Shown piece after piece: positions 43,265-52,469 of a stretch of DNA of 64,000 nucleotides. Position 1 is the stretch's first letter. Every line of letters starts with the position of its first letter. A program made the position numbers and the translations under genes. Below the pieces are notes generated by a model. It was given only the letters and a program-made list of their open reading frames with translations, was not told where the DNA came from and ran no database searches. The DNA is from Methylocystis sp. MJC1 (lineage in GTDB: Bacteria; Pseudomonadota; Alphaproteobacteria; Rhizobiales; Beijerinckiaceae): assembly GCF_026427715.1 (NCBI RefSeq), contig NZ_CP107558.1, positions 533,001 through 597,000 on the forward strand, written 5' to 3'.

Positions 43265-44272
43265 GTGGCAAAATTTCTTACTGGTTCAGACCTCAGCTCG
43301 AAAATTCTTGATCTGCTATCCTTCGAGCATGTTCAGTGCGCTGTTGCATTCTGGGGAGATGGAGCCGCTAAGATTCTAAAAGAGTCTTCACCAAAACATT
43401 GGAAAACCGCGAGGATAATATGTGACCTGTCGATGGGCGGGACATACCCACCGGAATTAGAGAAGCTAGGAGCACCTGGCAACGAGAAGCTCCGCTATCT
43501 GAACGGGCTTCACGCTAAGGTATACATATCTGACGGAGGAGCTGTCATCGCGTCCGCCAATATGTCCTCTAACGGCATTGGCTTCGCGGAACGAGGTCAA
43601 GCAGGACTCATCGAAGCGGGGACGTTTCACGCCCGTGAAGAGCCTGCGTGGGACGAAATAACAAGTTGGTTTAATCGAGCATTCGCAGATGCAAAGCTAA
43701 TTGACAAAGACGCGCTGGGACTCGCTTGGCGGCGTTGGTCACCTCCAAAAGGTGCCGGAAAAACCAAGTGCATTGCGCGCACGGACTCGCTTTTGGACAT
43801 GGTCCGGGTGAATCCAGAATTATTTGAAGACATTGGGTTCGTTTTCGTACGATACTTGAGCGATAAAGTCGAAATAGAACGCGCTCGTCGGTCGTTAGGG
43901 AAAGTGCACCCAGCGAAGCGTAAAGAGATAAATGAATGGCCATCTAGCAATATATTCGCCGGTTGGAGCGAATCCGAAATAAGAAGATGGCCGTCAACTT
44001 TTTTTGAATTCTGGATGCCCGGAGAAAAACTGTCAATAATGGCGCGCGAAGTGGCTTATTTCAACCACGATGACGGCGCGGTTTTTGCTAAATCGGCATG
44101 GCAGGCAGTAAAGGCCAGGCTTGATGGGGCACTGCCAACAAGGAATGCGATTGCTAAGGCAGACGGCAAAATTGCCAAGATAATAATAGAGCGCAGCGAC
44201 GAGGGGCAATTGTTTCAATCGCCAGACGAGCTGTGGAAAGTCCTTGTCAAACTTCAAGCGGACAAAGGCTAG
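43265..44272 (+). CDS. PLD-family nuclease-like protein
   Basis: The 335-residue protein carries an HKD-type motif HAKVYISD (His83, Lys85, Asp90) with a following ASANMSSNG, the pattern of PLD-superfamily phosphodiesterases, many of which are nucleases. Only one copy of the motif is clear, so it may dimerise. GTG start at 43265 after GGGAGTAGCTGGAG. DNA is AT-richer than the prophage. It is read in the same direction as the ABC-3C genes 160 bases on, and could be its partner effector. Confidence 0.68.
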   Translation: MAKFLTGSDLSSKILDLLSFEHVQCAVAFWGDGAAKILKESSPKHWKTARIICDLSMGGTYPPELEKLGAPGNEKLRYLNGLHAKVYISDGGAVIASANMSSNGIGFAERGQAGLIEAGTFHAREEPAWDEITSWFNRAFADAKLIDKDALGLAWRRWSPPKGAGKTKCIARTDSLLDMVRVNPELFEDIGFVFVRYLSDKVEIERARRSLGKVHPAKRKEINEWPSSNIFAGWSESEIRRWPSTFFEFWMPGEKLSIMAREVAYFNHDDGAVFAKSAWQAVKARLDGALPTRNAIAKADGKIAKIIIERSDEGQLFQSPDELWKVLVKLQADKG

Positions 44273-44432
44273 CTGTTTTCTCATTCCGGGCTCGCCGACG
44301 GGCGACGACGCCGGATCTTAATTTAACCATAAGGCATTTTTTCAGTGCCAAACGGGTTGTAATCTGGAAAAGTCGAGTTAATATTTCAAGTTAATTCGTG
44401 GATATTGATCCGGCTGCTTTCGGAAACGCGCT

Positions 44433-45644
44433 TTGAGTGAAAACGCTCCTTCTTCTCCGTTCTCTGCGGCCGAGCAGGGGCTAGGATATATATATCAGGC
44501 GCGTCTAGCGCTTCTCAAGCTTTTGAGCTTTCCTGAAAGCAGTTGCGTTTTCATCGAAAAAGATGACGACGTTGAGCTTCTCGATGAAGCAGGAAGGCCG
44601 TCCTTAGCGTCTCTCAAGCATAAGGCAGTCGGCGAGACCTTGACTGATCTTTCGCCCGATTTCTGGAAATCTGTTCGGATTTGGCTGACGGTCTATAATC
44701 GCGATGGGCGCATCGCTTCTGGTGCCAGATTCTTTCTTTTCACTACAGCGGCAGTTGCGAATACGTCGTTGCTCAGCGTCTTCCTAGAAGGTGCGAAACC
44801 TCCGGAAACCCCTGTGACCACGCTGATGAAGGAAGTGCTTGAAAAAAGCACCTCAAAAACCATCATCCCTATCCGAGAAGAGCTCGGGAAACTGGAAGAA
44901 CAAGAATTCGAAGATTTTCTGTCACGCGTAGTGATTTTCGATCGTAGCCCCAGAATAACTGAGGTGCCACAACTGATCGTAGATCAGCACCTGCGAACCG
45001 TAAGGCGCGAGGTTCGGCCTTTCGTGTTTGAGCGTTTGGAAGGCTGGTGGATAAATAGAGTCATAGAAATGCTTTCAGGTAAGAGCGCGGAAGGGGTTTT
45101 CGGTTATGAAGTTTCCGATAAGCTACTCAGTTTCGCGGAAGAGTACAGATCAGACAACCTTCCGATAACATTTCGAAACAAGGTTCCAGATAGTAAGATC
45201 GATGCAGAAAGCGATCCGCGGCTTTTCGTCGAACAGTTGCGCTTTATCGGCTTAAACGCAATTAGAATTCAAAGGGCAATTGTAGATTATTATCGAGCGT
45301 TCGAGCAGCGCTCCAGCTGGGCGCGAGAAAATTTACTTATTTCTGGGGAAATTGAAGAGTATGAAGATAGGCTTGTCGACGAATGGAGTCGCTACAAAGA
45401 GGTTATATTCGAACGCCTAGACGACGACAGTGGAGAAGAGGCTTGCATTGCGGCTGGCCGAGAACTTTACAAGTGGGCAGAGTTTGAGACAGATAGATTG
45501 AGGATTAGGGAGAGGGTGACCGAGCCATATGTGGTGCGTGGTTGCTTCCATATCCTGGCAAATGTGCGGCCGACACCGCGCGTTTTCTGGCATCCGAGAT
45601 TTCTTAAGCGGCTTGAAGAGCTTTTCACCGAGGCGGTGGCATGA
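44433..45644 (+). CDS. ABC-3C system effector/C-terminal component
   Basis: The 403-residue protein opens with a region reminiscent of PD-(D/E)xK or Cap4-like nucleases: GLGYIYQARLALLKLL, then VFIEKDDDVELLD (Glu42, Asp45-46, Glu48) and LKHKAVG (Lys62, Lys64). The C-terminal part (GWWINRVIEMLSGK and on) fits the component that defines ABC-3C systems. The TTG at 44433 is the only likely start. It overlaps the next gene by ATGA. Nuclease activity is inference; family by context is stronger. Confidence 0.68.
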   Translation: MSENAPSSPFSAAEQGLGYIYQARLALLKLLSFPESSCVFIEKDDDVELLDEAGRPSLASLKHKAVGETLTDLSPDFWKSVRIWLTVYNRDGRIASGARFFLFTTAAVANTSLLSVFLEGAKPPETPVTTLMKEVLEKSTSKTIIPIREELGKLEEQEFEDFLSRVVIFDRSPRITEVPQLIVDQHLRTVRREVRPFVFERLEGWWINRVIEMLSGKSAEGVFGYEVSDKLLSFAEEYRSDNLPITFRNKVPDSKIDAESDPRLFVEQLRFIGLNAIRIQRAIVDYYRAFEQRSSWARENLLISGEIEEYEDRLVDEWSRYKEVIFERLDDDSGEEACIAAGRELYKWAEFETDRLRIRERVTEPYVVRGCFHILANVRPTPRVFWHPRFLKRLEELFTEAVA

Positions 45645-46129
45645 AACGGTGGGATCAGCGACCTATAGAAATAAGAAATCTTTTCAATCCCGCGTTTTGT
45701 GGGTTAACGCTTTTCCATGCGCTGAGGGGATATGAGGATGATGATGTGAGGGGGATGCCTTTTTCATTGTCATTACTCATCTTGCCGTTATGCCTTCAGA
45801 AAGAATCGCGAGAGATTTTCGCGCGATCAAGCAGAAGCTACCTCCTTAAAATTATCGAAGCTAACCCGCAGTTGCTTGTAGGATTTGCACAGCGCGTGAC
45901 CGATTTGCTTCCATTTACGTTTGAAGCTCAAGGGTTGCTAATGCATTTTGATTGTTTTGAGGTGGCGGCAGACGGGCGATTCAAGACTAAGGCTGAGCGT
46001 GTGCGTAAATCTATAACTGGCACTGATGAGACCAAGGCCTGCCAGAGAACGGCAAGATATCTTGGGAAAGAGTTCGCTCGGATATCTGACAGGATGACCA
46101 TCTATACCTCATTCGGTATCAGGCCATGA
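45641..46129 (+). CDS. ABC-3C system middle component
   Basis: The 162-residue protein matches the small central subunit of three-component ABC systems: RPIEIRNLFNPAFCGLTLFH, then GMPFSLSLLILPLCLQKESRE and a C-terminal TARYLGKEFARISD. It is read with overlapping codons between the effector-like gene and the ATPase gene. It probably bridges the ATPase to the effector. Confidence 0.75.
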   Translation: MKRWDQRPIEIRNLFNPAFCGLTLFHALRGYEDDDVRGMPFSLSLLILPLCLQKESREIFARSSRSYLLKIIEANPQLLVGFAQRVTDLLPFTFEAQGLLMHFDCFEVAADGRFKTKAERVRKSITGTDETKACQRTARYLGKEFARISDRMTIYTSFGIRP

Positions 46130-48081
46130 AAATCAAGTCCATCCACATCTACAGCCATGATGGTCGACGCAGAGACGTTACGTTTAACGTAAACGGGCTA
46201 AACATCATCACTGGCCGCTCCTCGACGGGCAAATCAGCTCTCTCTGAGATAATCGAGTATTGTATGGGTCGATCTACCTTCAATATTCCAGAGGGCGTAA
46301 TACGTGATCGAGTCTCGTGGTTTGCTGTAATCTACCAGTTTGAAGGGGAGCAAGTGCTTGTCGCCAAGCCATCGCCAGGGCCAAAGCATAGTAGCTGCAG
46401 CCAGGCGATGATTCGTCGGGGGAACGAGATTTTCATTCCAAAATTTGACGAATTAGTCGTGAACGACGACGATGATGCTGTGGTGTCATTGCTCTCAGGC
46501 CTTGTTGGTATCCCGGAGAACAGGACAGATGTTCCAATTGAGAATAGTCGCGTTAGTTACGATGCCAATATAAAACATGCTATTTATTATTTATTCCAAA
46601 AGCAAACGATCATTGCGAATAAGGATCAGCTATTTTACCGGCAAAACGAAGCTTATCAGCCGCAGGCCATCAAGGACACGCTGCCAATTTTATTGGGGGT
46701 TTCTTCAAGAAAAAAATTTGAACTTGAGAGTAAATTAAGAATATTACAACGGGAGCTGAGACTGCATTCCAAACTTTTGGAGCAGGCCAGGAATGCAATC
46801 GAGACGTCTGAGGAAAGAGGTTTGGGCCTTCTTTCGGAAGCCATTGGGGTGGGAATCTTGGCTTCAGATCAAGATGCGGGCCAACCCATGTCGGAGCGTC
46901 TCCGAACAACTCTTGGATGGAAGCCCACGCCTATCCCGGAGGACGACGGCCAGAGAATCTCGGCGATTGAGAACGATCTTGTATCTTTGAGGCAGCAGCG
47001 GCGCGAGGTTCAAAAAAGGATCGACGCGGCTCAGCAATACGCAAGGCGTGCGGCGGGATTCGAGACCGAGGCCGTCGAGCAGAGAGATCGTCTAAATTCG
47101 ATTAAGGCTCTGCCCGTGAATAAAGAAACGGGTGCGTGGCAATGGCCATTCACTGAGGCAAATTTGTCGTTGGGGAGCCCAATTGCGAACGTATTGCTCG
47201 CAGAATTGGAGGCTCTGGACCACGAGATATCTCTGGTCACCGGCGAGCGACCGAAATTGGACGCATATCTTTCGCAAGAGCTGGAAAATGCTGAGCGCCT
47301 GGTTGCTAAAATTAGGGAAAAAGAGATCGAACTTTCGGCCGCAATAGCTGCTAACGAAATGTTGGCCAGTATGGAAAATCGAAACAATGCGGCGTCGAGG
47401 GTCGTCGGGCGAATAAGTCTCTTTTTGGAAAATCTAACGTCCTCTGGCGAGCTTGTTCGTTTGGAGGCAGAGGAAAAGCGTTTACGTGCCAAAGTCGAGG
47501 ACATTACGAGTAAGATCGGCCTCGACGATTCTGACCAGAGGTTAGCGTCTACGCTGAATTGCATATCGGCTAATATGTCAGCTTACATATCGGCGCTCGG
47601 AGGGGAGTTTGGTCAGTACCCGGCCCGGTTTGATTTGCAGAGCCTGACTGTTGTTATTGATCGTCCCGGTCGACCCATTTACATGCCGCGCACGGGAGGT
47701 GGTGAAAATCATCTAGCATACCATCTGGCCGCGCTATTGGCGTTACATGGGTTTGCCGCCAACAATCGTCAGCCGCTTCCACGGTTTCTCCTTATTGACC
47801 AGCCCACGCAGGTCTATTTTCCTTCGGAGGCGGTCTACAAAGAGGCGGGAGGTTCGATCGAGAGAACGGAGATCGATGCCGATCTTGAGGCAGTGCGCAA
47901 GTTATTCGAAGTTCTTCGAGATTTTACAACCACCGACGCGCCCGGTTTTCAGATCATTGTCACCGAGCACGCGAACCTCCGGGATGAATGGTTCCAAAAA
48001 GCGCTTGTCGAAACGCCTTGGACCAAGCCACCCGCTTTGGTGCCGGATAATTGGCCAGATTTACCCGACAGTCCGGCCTAG
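46126..48081 (+). CDS. DUF3732 ABC ATPase (ABC-3C system)
   Basis: The 651-residue SMC/Rad50-like protein has Walker A GRSSTGKS (residues 30-37), a long coiled coil (residues about 185-480), a variant signature GGGEN and Walker B FLLIDQPTQVYFP. DUF3732 proteins of this form are the ATPases of ABC-3C systems, thought to sense invading nucleic acid and license an effector. Start overlaps the middle-component stop by four bases. Function in defence is inferred from the family. Confidence 0.83.
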   Translation: MKIKSIHIYSHDGRRRDVTFNVNGLNIITGRSSTGKSALSEIIEYCMGRSTFNIPEGVIRDRVSWFAVIYQFEGEQVLVAKPSPGPKHSSCSQAMIRRGNEIFIPKFDELVVNDDDDAVVSLLSGLVGIPENRTDVPIENSRVSYDANIKHAIYYLFQKQTIIANKDQLFYRQNEAYQPQAIKDTLPILLGVSSRKKFELESKLRILQRELRLHSKLLEQARNAIETSEERGLGLLSEAIGVGILASDQDAGQPMSERLRTTLGWKPTPIPEDDGQRISAIENDLVSLRQQRREVQKRIDAAQQYARRAAGFETEAVEQRDRLNSIKALPVNKETGAWQWPFTEANLSLGSPIANVLLAELEALDHEISLVTGERPKLDAYLSQELENAERLVAKIREKEIELSAAIAANEMLASMENRNNAASRVVGRISLFLENLTSSGELVRLEAEEKRLRAKVEDITSKIGLDDSDQRLASTLNCISANMSAYISALGGEFGQYPARFDLQSLTVVIDRPGRPIYMPRTGGGENHLAYHLAALLALHGFAANNRQPLPRFLLIDQPTQVYFPSEAVYKEAGGSIERTEIDADLEAVRKLFEVLRDFTTTDAPGFQIIVTEHANLRDEWFQKALVETPWTKPPALVPDNWPDLPDSPA

Positions 48082-48092
48082 GCCGTGGCGAG

Positions 48093-48114
48093 TTTTCGGA
48101 ACGCATTCCGAAAA
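48093..48114 (+). terminator. Hairpin after the ABC-3C operon
   Basis: TTTTCGGAA (48093-48101) and TTCCGAAAA (48106-48114) form a perfect 9-bp stem with loop CGCA, 12 bases after the last stop. There is no T-run after it, so it may terminate weakly or mark a junction; TTTTCGGAAC recurs at 48128. Confidence 0.4.
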
Positions 48115-48160
48115 ATTGCCGGAACGCTTTTCGGAACCGGGTACCAAGTGGCTGATTTTA

Positions 48161-48237
<77 letters not shown>

Positions 48238-48407
48238 GCGCGGCGCGTTGTTCGCGCGAGGACTGCGGGATAGGGCAGCGGGATTTGGATGTCAAGCGCT
48301 TGTCGCAGGAAAGGCGCCGAGCGCTTTTCTTTCCCGTCGCGCTGGGATAAGCCATGCCGCATGGCGATGCCCGGTTTCCCTAGCGTCGCGGCGAAAAGAC
48401 CCCGTTC

Positions 48408-48713
48408 ATGATAGATTATCCACAGGCCGGCGACGATCGGCCGAGCGAAAGCGACATCCGCCGTCGGCGTATCCGGGTTCGCGCTTGGCGGCGCGGCATG
48501 CGGGAGCTCGACATCCTCATCGGCGGCTTTGTCGACGCCCGCATCGACGCGCTCTCCGAAGCCGAGCTCGACGAGCTCGAAGTCCTGCTCGATCTTCCCG
48601 ACGCGGAGCTGTTGAGCTGGCTCGCGGGCGGCGCCGAGCCGCCGCAAGAGCGGGACACGGCCCTACTTAAGGCCATCATCGCCTTCCACACGCACGACGG
48701 ACCGATTCATTGA
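48408..48713 (+). CDS. sdhE: SdhE (FAD assembly factor for succinate dehydrogenase)
   Basis: The 101-residue protein has the family's conserved RRGMRELDILIG (an RGxxE motif) and the C-terminal LSWLAGGAEPP. SdhE helps attach FAD covalently to succinate dehydrogenase and related flavoproteins in the cytoplasm. It is translationally coupled to mfd by overlapping codons, a conserved pairing in alphaproteobacteria. Confidence 0.88.
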   Translation: MIDYPQAGDDRPSESDIRRRRIRVRAWRRGMRELDILIGGFVDARIDALSEAELDELEVLLDLPDAELLSWLAGGAEPPQERDTALLKAIIAFHTHDGPIH

Positions 48714-51700
48714 ACAAGACGGCCCTGAAGACCAAGGGCGCCGCTAGCGCGCTGGAGAGCGCGCGGGCGCGTCTCGCCAAGGGCGAGAAGCTGCTGTTCG
48801 CCCATGCGCCGGAAGGCTTCGACGCATTTCTTTGCGCCGATCTCGCCCGCGCGCTGGCGCGCGAGGCCGAGGGGCGCCCGGCCGTCTTCGTCCATGTCTC
48901 GCGCGACGCGGGCCGTTCAGCGGCCTTTAGAGACGCGTTGCGCTTCGCCAATCCCGATGTCGAGGTTTTGGACATCCCCGGCTGGGACTGCCAACCCTAT
49001 GACCGCGTCTCGCCGCACGCCAATGTCGTCGCACGGCGCATGACCGCGCTTTCGCGGCTGGCGCGCGCCAGCTCCTCCGCCGAGCGCCCGCGCATCGTGA
49101 CGACAACGGCGGATTGCCTGCTGCAACGCGTGCCGCCGAAGAAAATGGTCGCGGCGGAAAGCTTCTCGGCCGCGCCGGGCAATGTGGTGAAGCTCGACGA
49201 GCTGGCGTTGTGGCTGGAGGCCAACGGCTTTCTGCGCGCCAGCACGGTGCGCGAGACCGGCGAATACGCCCAGCGCGGCGGCTTGATCGATCTCTTTCCG
49301 CCGGGCATGCCGGCGCCGATCCGTCTCGATTTCTTCGGCGACACACTGGAATCGATCCGCAGCTTCGATCCCGAGACGCAGCGCGCCACCGGCCAATTGC
49401 GCGCGCTCGATCTCACGCCGATGAGCGAGTTGCGGCTCACCTCCGACACCATGCGCCGCTTTCGCCAGAATTATGCGGCGCGCTTCGGTGGCCAGACGCG
49501 CGGCGACGCGCTTTACGAGGCCGTGAGCGAGGGCCGGCGCCATCACGGCATGGAGCATTGGCTGCCGCTCTTCTATGAGCGCATGGATACGCTCTTCGAT
49601 TATCTCGGCGACGCGCCCTTGATGCTCGACGCGCTGGTCGAAGAAGCGGCGCGCGAGCGCGTGAAGCAGGTCGCCGATTATTACGACGCCCGCAAGGAGG
49701 CGCACGACCTCGATCCCGCCAACTCCAATTACAAGCCGCTGGAGCCGAGCGCGCTTTATCTGAAACTGGATGAGTGGCGCGACGCGCTGGCCGAGCGCGC
49801 CAACGCCCAATTCTCGCCTTTCGCCTCCGAGCGCGCCGACGCCGTCGATTGCGGCGCGCGACCGGGCCGCGATTTCGCACCCGAGCGCAACGAGCCGGAA
49901 GTGAATGTCTTCCAGGCGGCGGCGGATCATGTGCAGACGCTGCGCGGCGCCGGCAAGACGGTCGTCGTCGCCGGCTGGTCGGACGGCTCCTGCGAGCGTC
50001 TCGGCCATGTGCTGCAAGAGCACGGGCTCAAGGAGCTTGCGCTCGTCGGCTCTCTGCCAGCGGCGCTCGCCAAAGGGCAGGGGGGCGTCTCGCTCGCCGT
50101 GCTCGGCGTCGAGCATGGCTTCGAGACCGACGCTTATGCGCTGGTGGGCGAGCAGGACATTCTCGGCGATCGTCTCGTGCGCCGGCGGCGCAAGCGCAAG
50201 GCGGAAAATCTCCTCGGCGAAGTTGCGGCGCTCACGGCGGGCGATCTTGTCGTGCATGTCGATCACGGCATCGGGCGCTTCGTCGGGCTGGAGACGATCA
50301 CCGCCGCCGGCGCGCCGCATGATTGTCTGGAGCTGCATTACGCTGGCGGCGACAAGCTCTATCTGCCGGTCGAGAACATCGAGCTTCTGACCCGCTATGG
50401 CGGCGAAGACACCGACGCGCAGCTCGATAAATTGGGCGGCGTCGGCTGGCAGACGCGCAAGGCGCGGCTGAAGAACCGCATCCGCGAAATGGCGAAGGGC
50501 CTCATCGCCATCGCCGCGCAGCGGCAATTGCGCCAAGCGCCCAAGCTCATTCCGCCGGAAGGCGTCTGGGACGAATTCTGCGCACGCTTCCCCTATGACG
50601 AGACGGAAGATCAGCTCGCCGCGATCGAGGCTGTTCTCGACGATCTCGCGTCGGGACGGCCGATGGATCGGCTCGTTTGCGGCGACGTCGGCTTCGGCAA
50701 GACGGAAGTCGCGTTGCGCGCCGCCTTCTGCTCGGCGATCAATGGCAAGCAGGTCGCGGTCGTCGCGCCGACGACACTGCTCGCGCGCCAGCACTACAAG
50801 ACCTTCACTGAACGCTTCGCCGGCTTGCCGATCAAGATCGGACGGCTGTCGCGCATGGTGGGAACCGCGGAAGCGCGCGAGACCAAGAAGGAGCTTGGCG
50901 AAGGCAAGGTCGAGATTCTCGTCGGCACGCATGCGATTTTGGGCAAGGGCGTCAATTTCTCCGACCTCGGCCTCGTCATCATCGACGAAGAGCAGCATTT
51001 CGGAGTCGGCCACAAGGAGCGCTTGAAGGAGCTGCGCGCCGAAGTGCATGTGCTGACGCTTTCGGCGACGCCCATTCCGCGCACGCTGCAACTCGCTATG
51101 ACAGGCGTGCGCGAGCTTTCGCTCATCACCACGCCGCCGGTCGATCGCCTTGCCGTGCGCAGCTTCATCTCGCCCTTCGATCCGCTGATCGTGCGCGAAG
51201 CCCTGCTGCGCGAGCGCTATCGCGGCGGACAGGCGTTCTTCGTCTGCCCGCGCATCGAGGATCTGGAAGCCGCCGCCGCTTTCCTGCGCGAGAATTTGCC
51301 GGAGGCGAAATTCGTCATCGCACATGGGCAGATGAGCCCGAGCGAACTCGAAGACAAAATGTCGGCTTTCTATGACGGCAAGTTCGACATTCTGCTGTCG
51401 ACGACGATCGTCGAGTCTGGCCTCGATATTCCTTCCGCCAACACGCTCATCGTGTGGCGCGCCGATATGTTTGGCCTTGCGCAGCTTTATCAATTGCGCG
51501 GGCGCGTCGGCCGTTCCAAGACGCGCGCTTACGCGCTCTTCACCACGCCGGCCAATCGCACCATCACGCCACAGGCGCAGAAACGTCTCGAAGTGCTGCA
51601 ATCGCTCGATACGCTCGGCGCCGGCTTCCAGCTCGCGAGCCACGATCTCGACATTCGCGGCGCCGGCAATCTGCTCGGCGACGAGCAGTCGGGCCATATC

Positions 51701-52249
51701 AAGGAAGTCGGCTACGAGCTGTATCAGCAGATGCTCTCGGACGCGATCACGCTGCTCAAGGCGGGCGTCGAGGAACCAGAAGAGGAGGTGTGGTCGCCGA
51801 CCATCGCCATCGGCGCGCCGGTGACGATACCGGAGGATTACATCCCCGATCTCACCCTGCGCCTGCAGCTCTACCGGCGCCTATCGACCCTGGAGACCGA
51901 CCACGACATCGAGGCCTTCGCCGCCGAGATGATCGACCGCTTCGGCCCCATTCCGCCCGAGGTCGAGCAGCTTCTTGAAATCGTCGCGATCAAGGCGATG
52001 TGCCGCCGCGCCCATGTCGAGAAAGTCGATGCGGGACCGAAGGGCGTCATCATCGCCTTCCGCGACAATCTCTTTGCCGACCCGGCCGGGCTCGTGCGCT
52101 ATGTCGCGGAGCAGGGCGCCTCGGCCAAGGTTCGGCAGGATATGCGCATCGTCTTCATCCGCGAATTCGACACGATGAAGCAGCGTCTCGCCGGCACGCG
52201 GCGTATCCTGCGCGCGCTCGTCGGCATTGCGGAGAAAAAGCCGAGCTGA
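48710..52249 (+). CDS. mfd: Mfd transcription-repair coupling factor
   Basis: The 1179-residue protein displaces stalled RNA polymerase at DNA lesions and recruits UvrA. It has a UvrB-like N-terminal region, the RNA-polymerase-interacting stretch with HVDHGIGRFVGLE, a helicase core with Walker A GFGKTEVALRA (about residue 660) and DEEQHFG (about 760), and the TRCF C-terminus. Length is normal for the family. The start is TTG at 48710, overlapping the sdhE stop. Confidence 0.95.
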   Translation: MNKTALKTKGAASALESARARLAKGEKLLFAHAPEGFDAFLCADLARALAREAEGRPAVFVHVSRDAGRSAAFRDALRFANPDVEVLDIPGWDCQPYDRVSPHANVVARRMTALSRLARASSSAERPRIVTTTADCLLQRVPPKKMVAAESFSAAPGNVVKLDELALWLEANGFLRASTVRETGEYAQRGGLIDLFPPGMPAPIRLDFFGDTLESIRSFDPETQRATGQLRALDLTPMSELRLTSDTMRRFRQNYAARFGGQTRGDALYEAVSEGRRHHGMEHWLPLFYERMDTLFDYLGDAPLMLDALVEEAARERVKQVADYYDARKEAHDLDPANSNYKPLEPSALYLKLDEWRDALAERANAQFSPFASERADAVDCGARPGRDFAPERNEPEVNVFQAAADHVQTLRGAGKTVVVAGWSDGSCERLGHVLQEHGLKELALVGSLPAALAKGQGGVSLAVLGVEHGFETDAYALVGEQDILGDRLVRRRRKRKAENLLGEVAALTAGDLVVHVDHGIGRFVGLETITAAGAPHDCLELHYAGGDKLYLPVENIELLTRYGGEDTDAQLDKLGGVGWQTRKARLKNRIREMAKGLIAIAAQRQLRQAPKLIPPEGVWDEFCARFPYDETEDQLAAIEAVLDDLASGRPMDRLVCGDVGFGKTEVALRAAFCSAINGKQVAVVAPTTLLARQHYKTFTERFAGLPIKIGRLSRMVGTAEARETKKELGEGKVEILVGTHAILGKGVNFSDLGLVIIDEEQHFGVGHKERLKELRAEVHVLTLSATPIPRTLQLAMTGVRELSLITTPPVDRLAVRSFISPFDPLIVREALLRERYRGGQAFFVCPRIEDLEAAAAFLRENLPEAKFVIAHGQMSPSELEDKMSAFYDGKFDILLSTTIVESGLDIPSANTLIVWRADMFGLAQLYQLRGRVGRSKTRAYALFTTPANRTITPQAQKRLEVLQSLDTLGAGFQLASHDLDIRGAGNLLGDEQSGHIKEVGYELYQQMLSDAITLLKAGVEEPEEEVWSPTIAIGAPVTIPEDYIPDLTLRLQLYRRLSTLETDHDIEAFAAEMIDRFGPIPPEVEQLLEIVAIKAMCRRAHVEKVDAGPKGVIIAFRDNLFADPAGLVRYVAEQGASAKVRQDMRIVFIREFDTMKQRLAGTRRILRALVGIAEKKPS

Positions 52250-52293
52250 CGCGCGATTGGTTCTTCTGCTGCAACGTTTCTGATAGCGTTTCG

Positions 52294-52325
52294 TGCGGCC
52301 GCTCTCGAGCGGCCGCATTTGTTTT
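52294..52325 (+). terminator. Rho-independent terminator of sdhE-mfd
   Basis: TGCGGCCGCT (52294-52303) and AGCGGCCGCA (52308-52317) form a perfect 10-bp stem with loop CTCG, followed by TTTGTTTT, 45 bases after mfd. Confidence 0.85.
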
Positions 52326-52469
52326 AGGCTTTGAAATTTGCCGCCTCGCGACCGATTTGACACGCGACAATTCGCGGGGCGCCGCCGAACGGCGTTCTGT
52401 GGCATTGTTTGGGTTGGCGCGGCGGCCAGGACGTATGCTTTGCGGATCAAGAACGTGAGGGAGAGAAAA

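Noticed and set aside
48917..51697. 926-codon minus-strand open frame inside mfd
   Set aside because: It is an antisense shadow of a GC-rich gene; mfd motifs on the plus strand are unambiguous.
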